From assembly GCF_008642355.1 (NCBI RefSeq), contig NZ_CP029193.1:1-64000 (forward strand): a stretch of DNA of 64,000 nt. Reading direction: 5' to 3'. The translations under genes and the position numbers were made by a program. A model generated the notes under the pieces. That model worked only from the letters and a program-made list of their open reading frames with translations. It did not search any database and was not told the origin of the DNA. This document shows positions 8,628 through 18,278 of the stretch, piece after piece (position 1 is the stretch's first letter; every line of letters begins with the position of its first letter). Source of the DNA: Streptomyces venezuelae. Lineage in GTDB: Bacteria; Actinomycetota; Actinomycetes; Streptomycetales; Streptomycetaceae.

Positions 8628-8714
8628 GGGTGGTGTGGGCGGCATCCCTTCGCGAAGAACGTCCGCTGCGCAAAGAGGTGCGGATGCCGCCGACGGCACC
8701 GCGTGTGGGCCCGC

Positions 8715-9536
8715 TCAGCTCGCGTAGCGGTCGAACGTGGAGGACGGCCGCGGGCCCGCGATCACGTCCAGTCGCGGGTCGACCGCGAGAATCGCCTGAT
8801 GAAGCCGCTGCAACTGCGGCGACGGCTCCACCCCCAGATCCTCGATCAGCCGGGCCCGCAGCCGCTGGTAGACATCCAGGGCCGAGGCCTGGCGTCCCGA
8901 GCGGTACAGCGCCACCATCGCCTGCGAGTGCAGGCCCTCGTGCCGGGGGTGGCGGGCGATCAGGTCGCTCAGCTCGGCCAGGAACTCGCAGTGCCGGCCC
9001 AGGCGCAGCTCGGCGTCGATGCGCCGCTCCAGGGTGACCAGGCGGCTCTCCTCCAGGCGGGTGGCCTCGATCTCCAGTACGCAGCCCATGCGCACGTCGA
9101 CCAGCGCGGACCCGTCCCACAGGTCCAGGGCCCGCCCGAAGAGGGTGGCCGCCGCGCGGTCGTCGCCGCTGTCGAAGGCGCGCTGGCCGCCGGCCACCAG
9201 GCGCTCGTACTCGTGGACGTCGACCTGTTCGGGCGGGATCTGCAGGAGATAGCCGCCGTACCGGGTCACCAGGACGTCCTTGGCGCTGCCCGCCGCGTCC
9301 GGCCCCATGGCCGTGCCCAGGCGCCGGCGCAGCTGGAGGATGTAGGTCTGCAGGGTCGTCATGGCGCTGGCGGGCAGGTCGACCCCCCAGATCTCCTCCA
9401 TGAGCGTCGAGATCGGCACGACCCTTCTCGGGTAGAGGGCCAAAAGCGCCAGGATCTGCCGGGGCTTGCTTGCGGTTGGCACAACATTCACACCGTTAAC
9501 ATCGGCACCAAGCGGGCCGAGGACCTTTACCCTCAC
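8715..9536 (-). CDS. SARP-family pathway activator
   Basis: Streptomyces antibiotic regulatory protein of 273 residues, the DnrI/RedD/ActII-ORF4 size. The N-terminal winged helix (KPRQILALLALYPRRVVPIS, EIWGVDLPASAMTTLQTYI, LRRRLG) is followed by the bacterial transcriptional activation domain (residues about 100-260, ending GVEPSPQLQRLHQAIL). SARPs recruit RNA polymerase at direct heptameric repeats overlapping the -35 box. The gene faces the nitrogen-block genes across a 690-bp intergenic region, the natural place for its targets. Most similar in style to SARPs of angucycline clusters. Confidence 0.9.
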   Translation of the reverse strand: MRVKVLGPLGADVNGVNVVPTASKPRQILALLALYPRRVVPISTLMEEIWGVDLPASAMTTLQTYILQLRRRLGTAMGPDAAGSAKDVLVTRYGGYLLQIPPEQVDVHEYERLVAGGQRAFDSGDDRAAATLFGRALDLWDGSALVDVRMGCVLEIEATRLEESRLVTLERRIDAELRLGRHCEFLAELSDLIARHPRHEGLHSQAMVALYRSGRQASALDVYQRLRARLIEDLGVEPSPQLQRLHQAILAVDPRLDVIAGPRPSSTFDRYAS

Positions 9537-10228
9537 AGATTCCTCCTAGAATCCGGCGGCTTCGCGTTTGCGAGCCGGCACCGAATCTGATCTGCAGCGC
9601 ATGTCGCATGGCAGACTCCACAGCCTCTCTCTGCTGACCGATCCGTCAGGTGCGCCGGCCGCCGGAGCGGCCCCGGATCTGCAGATACTCCATCGCTTTT
9701 CAGGTATCCCTCTGATGTCACTTTCGCCGTTGTCCACCGATAACTCATGGGCCAGCGGAATTGTGTCGACTGATTGCCGGATGCGGCAAGTGCTTCCCTC
9801 GGCGCCCGGGGCGGCCCGTGCCCGATGAAGCGGAGGTGATACCTCCGCCGTTCTTCCGTACATGAGGTCTCCCCTGCCGCGCGCACGTGTAATAAGGTCT
9901 GCGAGATTGTGATCTGTCACGCTGCGCCGGACGGACCGATGTCCGACACGGCGCCATGTCCGCATTCACGCATTCCCCAGGCCGTGGACCTTCCGGCGGG
10001 GTTCTGATAAACGCGCGAGAGCGGCGAGAGCGGGCCGGGCCGCGCAATGCGCGCCCCTCTCCCATTTCCCGGATGATCCAGAGGCGGAGAAGTGCGGGCG
10101 GCTCGGGGCTCCGCCGGGACGCGAGTCCTGGTTGAGCACGCCTCCTGACCCCGTGGGGAGTGTGGGGGCGCACCGCCCGGCGGCGGTCGCCCTCCCGGTA
10201 GGCCCTCCGCGACAAGGAGCCCGCGCCC
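9537..10228. promoter_or_regulatory. Long divergent regulatory region
   Basis: About 690 bp between the SARP gene (minus) and the CreE-like gene (plus). Short open frames exist but none has a good start or family resemblance. The stretch 9680-9920 is relatively AT-rich and is the likely promoter area. I see no StrR-type dyad here and could not confidently pick out SARP heptamer repeats. Confidence 0.45.
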
Positions 10229-12268
10229 ATGCCCACAGGACCCCTGGTTCAGCACACCGAGGTGTGCCTGGTCGGCGCCGGCCCGCGCGGGTTCTCCGTG
10301 CTGGAGCGGATCTGCGCGCAGGAACGCAAGTCCCCGCTGTGGGACCGGGTGAGCGTGCACGTCGTGGATCCCGGGCCGCCCGGCGCGGGCCGGGTGTGGC
10401 GGCCCGCGCAATCGCCGCACCTGCTGATGAACACCGTCGCCTCGCAGGTCACCGTCTACACCGACGACAGCGTCTGCATCCGCGGCCCGCTGGAGGAGGG
10501 GCCCAGCCTCTACGAGTGGGCGCGGGCTCTTGGCCGGGGCGCGCTGGCGCCCGGCCCCGCCACCCCCTGCGAGCCGGAGGTGCTGGCCGAGGCGCGGGCG
10601 CTGGGCCCTGACAGCTACCCCACCCGCGCCCTGTACGGGCGGTATCTGGCCTGGGCGTTCGCGCAGGTCGTGGCCGGTGCGCCGGAGCATGTGGTGATCC
10701 GCGTGCACCGGGTGCGGGCGGTGGCCCTCACCGAGGACGAGGACGCGGGGGCGACGGTGCGCGGGGCGGGGGCGCAGACGGTGGTGCTGGAGGACGGTAC
10801 GCGGCTTTCGGGGCTGTCCGCGGTGGTGCTCGCCCAGGGGCACGTGCCCGTGCGGCCGGGCGAACAGGAGGCCGAGCTGGGCCGGTTCGCCGACCGGCAC
10901 GGTCTGTTCTACGTCGCGCCGGCCAACCCCGCCGATGTGGACCTCTCCCCCATCGCGCCGGGCCAGGACGTGCTGCTGCGCGGTCTTGGCCTGAACTTCT
11001 TCGACTACATGTCGCTGCTCACCCAGGGCAGGGGCGGCCGGTTCGAGCGCTCCGGCCGGCGCCTGGTCTACCGGCCCTCGGGGCGCGAGCCGCGGCTGCA
11101 CGCCGGGTCGCGGCGCGGCATCCCGTACCACTCCCGCGGCGACAACGAGAAAGGCGCCCACGGCCGTTACCGGCCGCGGCTGCTGACCGCCGGGCACGTC
11201 GCGGCGCTGCGCGCGCCGGGCCGCGGCCCGCTGTGCTTCGGCCGCGACCTGTGGCCGCTGATCTCCAAGGAGGTGCAGTGCGTGTACTACGAGGCGCTGC
11301 TGGCCGCCCGCGACGAGGCGCCGGCGGCGGTGGCCCGTTTCGCGGCCGCCTTCCTGGCCGCGGCGCCGGGGCGGGCCGAGGAGGAGGTCCTTGCGGCCGC
11401 GGGGATCGGTGAGGGGTCGCGCTGGGACTGGGAGGCGCTCGCCCGCCCCTACGGCTCTCGTGTCTTCGCGGACGCGGCGCAGTTCGCGTCCTGGCTGCGG
11501 AGTCATCTGGAGCGGGATGTGGCGCAGGCGCGGCGGGGCAATGTGCGCGGGCCGCTGAAGGCCGCTCTGGACGTGCTGCGCGACCTGCGCAACGAGATCC
11601 GTCTGGCCGTGGACCACGGCGGGCTGAGCGGTCACTCGCACCGCACCGAGCTGGAGGGCTGGTACACGCCGCTGAACGCCTATCTGTCCATCGGGCCGCC
11701 CGCCGGGCGGGTGGAGGAGATGCTCGCGCTGATGGAGGCCGGGGTGCTGGAGGTGTCGCTGCCCGGCATCCGCGTCACCGCCGCCGAGGGTCGTGAGGGT
11801 GAAGGGGCGGGCTTTGTGGGGACTTCGGCGCTGGTGCCCGGGGTCCGGGTGCGCGCCGGTGCGCTGATCGAGGCCCGGCTGCCCGAGATGGACCTGCGCC
11901 GCACGGACGATCCGCTGCTGCGCCGCCTCCTCGCCTCGGGACAGTGCCGGCCCTACCGCATCCAGGACCATGAGACGGGCGGGCTTGCCGTCACCCGCTC
12001 CTTCCACCTGCTGGATGCCGGCGGGACGGCGCACCGGCGGCGTTTCGCCTACGGGGTGCCCACGGAGTCGGTGCACTGGGTGACGGCCGCGGGCATCCGG
12101 CCCGGCGTCGGGTCGGTGACGCTGGAGGACTCCGACGCGATCGCGGGGGCGGTGCTCGCGCTGCCCGCCCCGGCCCGCACGGCGGCAGGCGGTCCCGGGT
12201 CCGGCGGGAACAGGGCGAAACACCCCGGGCGCCCCGGGCACCCTGGGCACGAGGAGGTGCGGCCGTGA
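10229..12268 (+). CDS. CreE-like aspartate N-oxygenase (nitrosuccinate-forming)
   Basis: Flavin-dependent N-monooxygenase of 679 residues. The CreE/FzmM family oxidises the amino group of L-aspartate in steps to nitrosuccinate. The N-terminal FAD motif is VCLVGAGPRGFSVLERI; NTVASQVTVY and the long C-terminal half (LNAYLSIGPPAGRVEEML) fit this family of FAD/NAD(P)-binding proteins rather than ornithine or lysine hydroxylases. The gene overlaps the next by 4 bp (GTGA), and that neighbour is a nitrosuccinate-lyase homologue, which makes the pair the aspartate-nitrosuccinate (ANS) pathway for nitrous acid. Start ATG 10229 has an aaggagccc ribosome binding site upstream. Confidence 0.85.
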   Translation: MPTGPLVQHTEVCLVGAGPRGFSVLERICAQERKSPLWDRVSVHVVDPGPPGAGRVWRPAQSPHLLMNTVASQVTVYTDDSVCIRGPLEEGPSLYEWARALGRGALAPGPATPCEPEVLAEARALGPDSYPTRALYGRYLAWAFAQVVAGAPEHVVIRVHRVRAVALTEDEDAGATVRGAGAQTVVLEDGTRLSGLSAVVLAQGHVPVRPGEQEAELGRFADRHGLFYVAPANPADVDLSPIAPGQDVLLRGLGLNFFDYMSLLTQGRGGRFERSGRRLVYRPSGREPRLHAGSRRGIPYHSRGDNEKGAHGRYRPRLLTAGHVAALRAPGRGPLCFGRDLWPLISKEVQCVYYEALLAARDEAPAAVARFAAAFLAAAPGRAEEEVLAAAGIGEGSRWDWEALARPYGSRVFADAAQFASWLRSHLERDVAQARRGNVRGPLKAALDVLRDLRNEIRLAVDHGGLSGHSHRTELEGWYTPLNAYLSIGPPAGRVEEMLALMEAGVLEVSLPGIRVTAAEGREGEGAGFVGTSALVPGVRVRAGALIEARLPEMDLRRTDDPLLRRLLASGQCRPYRIQDHETGGLAVTRSFHLLDAGGTAHRRRFAYGVPTESVHWVTAAGIRPGVGSVTLEDSDAIAGAVLALPAPARTAAGGPGSGGNRAKHPGRPGHPGHEEVRP

Positions 12269-13701
12269 CGAGGGCTTCCGGTGAAGCGGCGGCGGCCGCT
12301 GCCCCGGCGCAGCCGGATGCCGGGCTGCTGTCGCCGGTGCGGGTGGGCACCGCTGTCGAGGCCGCGGTCGGTGACGGGGCCTGGCTGCAGGCCCTGCTGG
12401 ACGCGGAGGCGGCGCTCGCCCGGGCGCAGGCGCGCACCGGCACGGTGCCCGCCGCGGCCGCCGAGGTGATCACCGCGGCCGCCCGCGCCGAGCACTTCGA
12501 CGTGCGCGAGGTGGCGCTGGCCGCCCGCTCGACGGCCAACCCGGTGGTCGGCCTGGTGGCCGCGCTGACCCGCGTGGTCGCCCAGAAGGCGCCGGAGGCG
12601 GCCGAGTACGTGCACCGCGGCTCCACCAGCCAGGACGTCTTCGACACCGGCGCGATGCTGGTGGCCGCACGCGCCCTGCACTTGATCGTCGCGGATCTGC
12701 GGGAGACGGCCGCGTCCCTGGCCGCGCTGGCCGGCGCCCACCGCGACACGGTGATGGCCGGGCGGACCCTGGCCCTGCACGCCGTGCCCACCACGTTCGG
12801 GCTCAAGGCGGCCGGCTGGCGCCACCTGGTCCTCGAGGCCGTCGCACGCCTGGAGCGGGTCGCAAAGGAGTCGCTGGTCATCTCGCTGGGCGGGGCGGCC
12901 GGCACGCTGGCCGGCTACCTGCAGTACGCCGAGCAGGCCCCGCAGCACGCCGGGCAGACCCCGGCCGAAGCGGGGGAAGCGATGGAGCTCCTGGCCGATG
13001 CGTTCGCCGCCGAGACCGGGCTGGCCCGGCCGGTGCTGCCCTGGCACGCCCTGCGCACCCCGGTCACCGACCTGGGGGCGGCCCTGGCGCACACCGCGGG
13101 CGCCCTGGGCAAGATGGCGGCGGACGTGCAGGTCCTGGCCCGCACCGAGATCGGCGAGGTCGCCGAGCCCGCCCCCGCAGGGCGCGGCGCCTCCTCGGCG
13201 ATGCCCCACAAACGCAATCCCGTCCTGGCCACCCTGATCCGCTCGGCCGCCGTCCAGGTGCCCGCGCTCGCCGCGGTCCTGGCGCAGTGTCTGCCCACCG
13301 AGGACGAGCGCTCGGCGGGGCTGTGGCACGCCGAGTGGCAGCCGCTGCGCGAGTGCCTGCGGCTGACCGGCGGCGCCGCCCGGGCGGCCGCCGAACTCGC
13401 CGCCGGACTGGTGGTGCGCCCCGAACGGATGCGCGCCAACCTCGGCCTGACGGCCGGTCAGGTGGTCTCGGAGCGGCTGGCGGCACACTTGGCGCCCCGG
13501 CTCGGCAGGAGCGCGGCCAGGGAGCTGCTGACCCGCGCCTCGCAGCAGGCACAGGACTCCGGGCGGCCGCTGGGGCAGATCCTGGCCGAACTGCCCGCCC
13601 TGGCGGGGGTGGTGAGCGGTGCGGAGCTGGCGCGGCTGCTCGATCCGCGGGGCTACACGGGGGCGGCGGGGGCGCTGGTGGACCGCGCGCTGCGGGAGTG
13701 A
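12265..13701 (+). CDS. CreD-like nitrosuccinate lyase
   Basis: Member of the fumarase/aspartase superfamily, 478 residues, starting at GTG 12265. It carries the superfamily signature SSAMPHKRNPV near residue 315, the TSQD motif (GSTSQDVFDTG) near residue 120, and resembles 3-carboxy-cis,cis-muconate cycloisomerases, as CreD and FzmL do. CreD splits nitrosuccinate to nitrous acid and fumarate. Translational coupling with the CreE-like gene supports this role. It is clearly different from the second superfamily member of the window (19539-20828), which resembles adenylosuccinate lyase and serves the later hydrazine step. Confidence 0.87.
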   Translation: MTRASGEAAAAAAPAQPDAGLLSPVRVGTAVEAAVGDGAWLQALLDAEAALARAQARTGTVPAAAAEVITAAARAEHFDVREVALAARSTANPVVGLVAALTRVVAQKAPEAAEYVHRGSTSQDVFDTGAMLVAARALHLIVADLRETAASLAALAGAHRDTVMAGRTLALHAVPTTFGLKAAGWRHLVLEAVARLERVAKESLVISLGGAAGTLAGYLQYAEQAPQHAGQTPAEAGEAMELLADAFAAETGLARPVLPWHALRTPVTDLGAALAHTAGALGKMAADVQVLARTEIGEVAEPAPAGRGASSAMPHKRNPVLATLIRSAAVQVPALAAVLAQCLPTEDERSAGLWHAEWQPLRECLRLTGGAARAAAELAAGLVVRPERMRANLGLTAGQVVSERLAAHLAPRLGRSAARELLTRASQQAQDSGRPLGQILAELPALAGVVSGAELARLLDPRGYTGAAGALVDRALRE

Positions 13702-13885
13702 GCCCGCCCCTCCCTCTTCCCCCCATCCGGGCCACCTCTCCCCCACCCCTTTCCCCCGCTCCTTCTCTCCTGCCTCTGCCCCCCTCCACTCTTCTCTTCG
13801 CTCCCGCTCCAGGTCTCTGCTGCCTGCCCCCCTTCCCTCTCACTGCCGCTTTTGTCCGCAACTGACCAGTACCCGGAGGAATGCC

Positions 13886-14971
13886 ATGCCGCCACTGCCG
13901 CCCGCCCGTGTCGTCCGCGCCGTCGAAAGCGTGCGCGCCGCGCTGCAGAGCCTGACGCGCAAACTCGCACCCCCGCCGTTCGCGCTGCTCGAACTCGTCC
14001 AGGGCGCCATGGTCAGCCAGGCGATCTACGTGGCCGCCGAACTGCGCGTCGCCGAGACCCTGCAGGACGGGCCGCTCACCCCCGAACAGATCGCGAAGCG
14101 GGCCGGGGCGGACCCCGACGCGCTGCACCGGCTGCTGCGCCTGCTTGCGACCTACGGCATCTTCACCGAGCGCAAGGACGGGCGGTTCGCGCTGACCCCG
14201 ATGGCGCGGGCCCTGATCGAGGACGCGCCGATGTCCATGTACGGGATAGCCCGCCTGATGGGCCATCCCATCCACTGGGAGGACTGGGGACACCTGGTCG
14301 ACGCGGTGCGCACCGGTGAGCCGAGCCTGCCCAAGCTGCGCGGCATGGGCGCCTTTGAGTACCTGGAGGCCAACGCCGAGTACGGGGCGGTCTTCACCGC
14401 CGGAATGGGGGCGATGTCGGGCACGGAGACCGAACCGCTGCTGGCCGCCTACGACTTCACGCCCTACGCCACCGTGGTCGACTTCTGCGGCGGCCGCGGC
14501 GATCTGCTGGCCGGGGTGCTGAAGAAGACGCCGAACGCGCGCGGGATCCTCTCCGACCCCCGCGTGGGCACCAACGGCGCCGCCGGCTTCCTGGCCGAGC
14601 AGGGGCTCTCACAGCGGTGCACGATCGCCGACGGCGGGCTGTTCGACGCGGTGCCGGCCGGCGGGGACGCGTACATCCTCAAGCACATCCTGCACGACTG
14701 GCCCGAGCCGCAGGCCCTGGAGATCCTGCGCAACGTCCGCAAGGCGATGAACCCCGGCGGGCGGCTGCTGGTGATGGAGATGGTGGTGCCCGACAAGATC
14801 AACGGACCGCACTCGGGCAAGCTGGTCGACCTGTGGCTGATGCTGCTGGTCGGCGGCAAGGAACGCACCCGCGCCCAGTACGCCGAACTGCTCGGCAAGG
14901 CCGGATTCCGGCTGGAGCGGGTGGTGCAGACCCCGGCGGCGATCTCCGTCGTCGAGGCGAGCGCCCACTGA
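13886..14971 (+). CDS. O-methyltransferase-like protein, AlpH type
   Basis: Protein of 361 residues with the plant/actinobacterial O-methyltransferase layout: N-terminal dimerisation winged helix (LLELVQGAMVSQAIYVAAEL) and a Rossmann C-domain. Family landmarks are altered: the glycine-rich SAM motif reads VVDFCGGRGDLL (Cys where Gly is usual, near residue 198), and the acidic-loop motif usually written FDLP is SDPRV (near 221). The LHDWPE segment with the family's catalytic His is kept. In kinamycin biosynthesis the related AlpH is reported to act without SAM chemistry, joining glutamylhydrazine to the polyketide. Context (ANS pathway upstream, hydrazine relay downstream) favours that role here. 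Start ATG 13886 follows cggagga. Confidence 0.75.
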   Translation: MPPLPPARVVRAVESVRAALQSLTRKLAPPPFALLELVQGAMVSQAIYVAAELRVAETLQDGPLTPEQIAKRAGADPDALHRLLRLLATYGIFTERKDGRFALTPMARALIEDAPMSMYGIARLMGHPIHWEDWGHLVDAVRTGEPSLPKLRGMGAFEYLEANAEYGAVFTAGMGAMSGTETEPLLAAYDFTPYATVVDFCGGRGDLLAGVLKKTPNARGILSDPRVGTNGAAGFLAEQGLSQRCTIADGGLFDAVPAGGDAYILKHILHDWPEPQALEILRNVRKAMNPGGRLLVMEMVVPDKINGPHSGKLVDLWLMLLVGGKERTRAQYAELLGKAGFRLERVVQTPAAISVVEASAH

Positions 14972-15000
14972 AGTCCGGCCCCGCCCGCCCGGTGCCCGGT

Positions 15001-15060
15001 CCGGCGCCGCATCCCCTCCCCCGGCCGCAGGGGGGCGGGGGTGCGGCGCCGGATCTTTTC
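15001..15060. terminator. Bidirectional terminator
   Basis: Stem CCGGCGCCGCA / TGCGGCGCCGG (15001-15011 with 15042-15052), with inner C/G pairing, followed by a T-rich tail on the plus strand. It separates the convergent AlpH-like and MFS genes. Confidence 0.75.
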
Positions 15061-15062
15061 TG

Positions 15063-16646
15063 TCAGGTGTCCTGCTCGCGCTGTCGCTGCCTGTGCTGTT
15101 GCTGCTTGCGGGTGCTGCGCAGGGGGACCTCGCGGACGCCGAGCGCGGCCGCCAGGGCCAGGCCCGCGGCCAGTGACGCCAGCACGAACGCGCCCTGCAC
15201 GCCCTGGGCGACGGCGTTGCGGTAGACGGCGCGCACGGGGGCGCTGAGGCGGTGCATGCTCTCGGCGTCCAGGCGGGTGCGGTGCAGGGCCGTGCCGTGG
15301 GTGTGCGCGCTCATCACGTCGCGGACGCGGTGGTTGAACAAGGTGCCCATGACGGCGACGCCGACCGACTGGCCCAGCGTGCGGAAGAGGGTCATCGCGG
15401 CGGAGGCGACGCCCACCTCGTGGGCGCCGACGCTGTTCTGGGCGACGGTCATCACGTTCTGGCCCAGAAAGCCCATGCCGGCCCCCAGCAGGGCCATGAA
15501 CAGGGCGGCCGTCAGGCGTGAGGTGCCGGTGCCCACGTGCGAGAGCAGCAGGGTGCCGCTCAGCATCGCGGCCGAGCCGGTGACCTGGAGGACCTTGTAG
15601 CGGCCGGTGCGGGCGACGGTGCGGCCCGACAGCTGGGAGGCCAGGACCAGGGCGCCGAGCATCGGCAGCAGCAGCAGACCCGAGCCGGTCGCCGAGACGC
15701 CGTGCACCGCCTGCTGGTAGAGCGGCAGATACAGGACGGCGCCGAACATCACGAAGCCGTTGGTGAAGCTGAGGGCGGCCATCAGGCAGAAGTTGCGCTC
15801 GCCGAACAGGTGCGGGGGCAGGACCGGTTCAAGGGCCCGGGACTGGGCGTGGACGAAACCGGCCAGGGCCGCGGCGGACAGCAGGGACAGGGACACGATC
15901 GTCGCCGAGCCCCAGGCGTGTTCGACACCGCCCCAGGTGACCACCAGCACGAAGGAGACGATGCACACGATGAGCAGCAGCGCGCCCACATAGTCGATGT
16001 GGGCCTTCCTGCGCTGTCCGGTCACCCGCACCAGGCGGGCGATCAAGGCCAGGGACAGCAGGCCGAGGGGCAGGTTGACCCAGAACGCCCAGCGCCAGCC
16101 GACCGAGTCGGTGAGGGAGCCGCCGATCAGCGGGCCCACGGTCATGGAGAACACCATGACGCTGGTGATCATGCCCTGGTAGCGGCCGCGTTCGCGCGGC
16201 GGGATCAGCTCGCCGATGACCGCCATGACACCGACCGCGAGGCCTCCCCCGCCAAGGCCCTGCACGGTGCGCGCGGCGATCAGCTCGGCCATGTCCTGGG
16301 CGAGCCCGCACAGCAGCGACCCGGTCAAGAACACCGACATCGCCACGACGAGCCACCGCTTGCGCCCGTACATGTCGCCGAGCTTGCCCCAGACGGGGAC
16401 GGAGGCCGCGGCGGCCAGCGTGTAGGAGGTCACCGCCCACGACAGGTAGGCGGTGCCGCCCAGTTCGCCGGCGATGGTCGGCATGGATGTGGCCACGATG
16501 GTGGTGCCCAGCGAGGAGGGCAGCATCGCGAGCAGCAGGGGGATCAGCGCGAGCCGTACGCTGCGCGGCCCGGGGTCGCGCCGTGTCCCCTTCGCCTGGT
16601 CCGTCGGCGCGTCCACGGGGTCCTCCTTCGGGCCGGTGCGCCTCAT
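15063..16646 (-). CDS. MFS drug exporter (DHA2, 14-TM type)
   Basis: Membrane efflux pump of 527 residues with the EmrB/QacA architecture of 14 transmembrane segments. Motif A (GKLGDMYGRKRW) and the antiporter motif C (GPLIGGSLTD region) are visible. Proton-driven export of the cluster product or an intermediate is the likely role, giving self-resistance. The start overlaps the stop of the multicopper oxidase gene (ATGA), so the two are co-expressed. Confidence 0.88.
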   Translation of the reverse strand: MRRTGPKEDPVDAPTDQAKGTRRDPGPRSVRLALIPLLLAMLPSSLGTTIVATSMPTIAGELGGTAYLSWAVTSYTLAAAASVPVWGKLGDMYGRKRWLVVAMSVFLTGSLLCGLAQDMAELIAARTVQGLGGGGLAVGVMAVIGELIPPRERGRYQGMITSVMVFSMTVGPLIGGSLTDSVGWRWAFWVNLPLGLLSLALIARLVRVTGQRRKAHIDYVGALLLIVCIVSFVLVVTWGGVEHAWGSATIVSLSLLSAAALAGFVHAQSRALEPVLPPHLFGERNFCLMAALSFTNGFVMFGAVLYLPLYQQAVHGVSATGSGLLLLPMLGALVLASQLSGRTVARTGRYKVLQVTGSAAMLSGTLLLSHVGTGTSRLTAALFMALLGAGMGFLGQNVMTVAQNSVGAHEVGVASAAMTLFRTLGQSVGVAVMGTLFNHRVRDVMSAHTHGTALHRTRLDAESMHRLSAPVRAVYRNAVAQGVQGAFVLASLAAGLALAAALGVREVPLRSTRKQQQHRQRQREQDT

Positions 16647-18118
16647 TGGATGTGCATCGTGGCCATCATGCCCCGCACGCCGTGCTCGAACATGTGGCAG
16701 TGGTAGAGGTATCGGCCGCGGTAGCTGTCGAAGACGGCCTGCAGGCGCACGGTTTCGCCGGGGGCGAGGTGGATGGTGTCCTTCAGGCCGCCCTCCCCCG
16801 GCTCAGGGGGGCGCCCCGCGCGTTCCAGGACGCGGAACTGCACCAGGTGCAGGTGGAAGTTGTGCTCGGCGCGGGCGTTGGCGTTGGTGACCGTCCAGAC
16901 CTCGCTGGAGTTGAACTTGACGCGGGCGTCGACGCGTTGGGGGTCGTACTCCTTCTCGTCGATGTAGGCACCGGGGTGTTCGCCGCCCTCGTCCATGCGC
17001 AGCACCACCGTCCGCTCGGTGTCGGGGCGCGGCAGGGGCGGCAGGGTGCGCAGCCGGCCGGGTATGCGGCTGGGGTCGGGGGCGGCGCGCACCACGTCGA
17101 AGCGGAGTATCTCGCCGATCTCCTCGGCGGGCCCGGTGCCGGTGGTGTTCTTCAGAACGACGCTGGTGCCCACCGGGTAGCGGGAGAAGTCGACGACGAC
17201 GTCGGCGCGTTCGCCCGCGGACAGCGCGATGCGGTCGGTGGTGTGCGGGGCGGTGAGCAGGCCGCCGTCCGAGCCGATCTGGATCAGCGGGCTGCCATCG
17301 GCCAGGCGCAGTTCGAAGCGGCGCTGGTTGGAGGCGTTCAGCAGGCGCAGCCGGTACTTGCGGGCGGCGACCTGGAAGTAGGGGTAGGGCACGCCGTTGG
17401 CCAGGAGGGTGTTGCGGCCCCGGTCGCCCATGGCGTAGGCGAGCTGTCCCTGCGCGTCGAAGCGGGCGTCGCGCAGGGCGATGACGACTTCGTAGCGTCC
17501 CCGGGGCAGGGGCAGGGCGCGTTCGGCGGGGTCGGTGAGCAGGTAGGAGCCGGACAGGCCGCGGTAGACGTTCTCCGCCTCGAGGTGGTGGGCGTGGTCG
17601 TGGAACCACAAGGGGGCGTGCGGCTGGCGGTTGGGGTAGTGGTAAACGCGGTCCGTGCCGGGTTCGATGACGTCCATGGGGTCGCCGTCGCTGTCGGCCG
17701 GGACGGAGGAGCCGTGCAGGTGGACGGCGGTGGGCACGGTGAGGCGGTTGCGCTGGCGGATGACGACGGGGCGGTGGGAGCGGGCCCGGATGACGGGTCC
17801 GGGGAAGTGTCCGTCGTAGGTGAGGACGTCGGTGGTGAGGCCGGGCAGGATCTCGGCGCGCGCGGGTTTCATCGTCATCACGTACACGTCGGATTTCCCG
17901 GCGCGGCCCACGGGCTTCTTCTCGGGCAGCAGGGGCATGGGGCGCCGGAACTTCTCCGGCGCCGCGACCACCGCCGGGGCGTTGGCGGAGGAGGCGGAGG
18001 TGGTGGTGGCGGGCTGGGCGCGGACGTGGGCGGCGAGCAGCGGGGTGAGGCCGGCGCCGGTGAGTGCGGCCCCGCCGGTGGCCAGGGTGACGCTCAGGGC
18101 ACTGCGTCGGGTGATCAT
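16643..18118 (-). CDS. Tat-exported multicopper oxidase
   Basis: Laccase-like oxidase of 491 residues. Twin-arginine start (MITRRSALSV) with a hydrophobic stretch predicts Tat export. All copper motifs are present: HLHG (near residue 133), HDHAHH, HNFHLHLVQF and HCHMFEHGVRG near the C-terminus, covering the T1 site and the trinuclear cluster. Bilirubin-oxidase or phenoxazinone-synthase-like proteins of this size oxidise phenols and hydroquinones outside the cell. Being coupled to the exporter, it may oxidise the exported quinone/hydroquinone, dimerise the product, or detoxify it; the sequence does not decide. Confidence 0.85.
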   Translation of the reverse strand: MITRRSALSVTLATGGAALTGAGLTPLLAAHVRAQPATTTSASSANAPAVVAAPEKFRRPMPLLPEKKPVGRAGKSDVYVMTMKPARAEILPGLTTDVLTYDGHFPGPVIRARSHRPVVIRQRNRLTVPTAVHLHGSSVPADSDGDPMDVIEPGTDRVYHYPNRQPHAPLWFHDHAHHLEAENVYRGLSGSYLLTDPAERALPLPRGRYEVVIALRDARFDAQGQLAYAMGDRGRNTLLANGVPYPYFQVAARKYRLRLLNASNQRRFELRLADGSPLIQIGSDGGLLTAPHTTDRIALSAGERADVVVDFSRYPVGTSVVLKNTTGTGPAEEIGEILRFDVVRAAPDPSRIPGRLRTLPPLPRPDTERTVVLRMDEGGEHPGAYIDEKEYDPQRVDARVKFNSSEVWTVTNANARAEHNFHLHLVQFRVLERAGRPPEPGEGGLKDTIHLAPGETVRLQAVFDSYRGRYLYHCHMFEHGVRGMMATMHIQ

Positions 18119-18278
18119 GGTTGCTCCAGGGCTGGTCGGTGCCGCTGCCGGCGTGGGAAGGGCGGGTGCGCGTGCGACGTGCTCGCGTAGTGGGTGCGGG
18201 TGCGGGCGGTGCGCGCCGTGGTGTGGGTGCGGGCGGTGCGCGTGCGTGAGGCAGGGCGTGCGGGGGTGCGGGTGGGAG

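Noticed and set aside
8095..9120. Long minus-strand frame across the end of the StrR-like gene and the SARP
   Set aside because: Overlaps two well-supported genes and its translation is low-complexity, with no family motif.
10229..12268. Plain lysine/ornithine N-hydroxylase for a siderophore
   Set aside because: No NRPS or siderophore genes nearby, and the 4-bp coupling to a CreD-like lyase points to the nitrosuccinate pathway.
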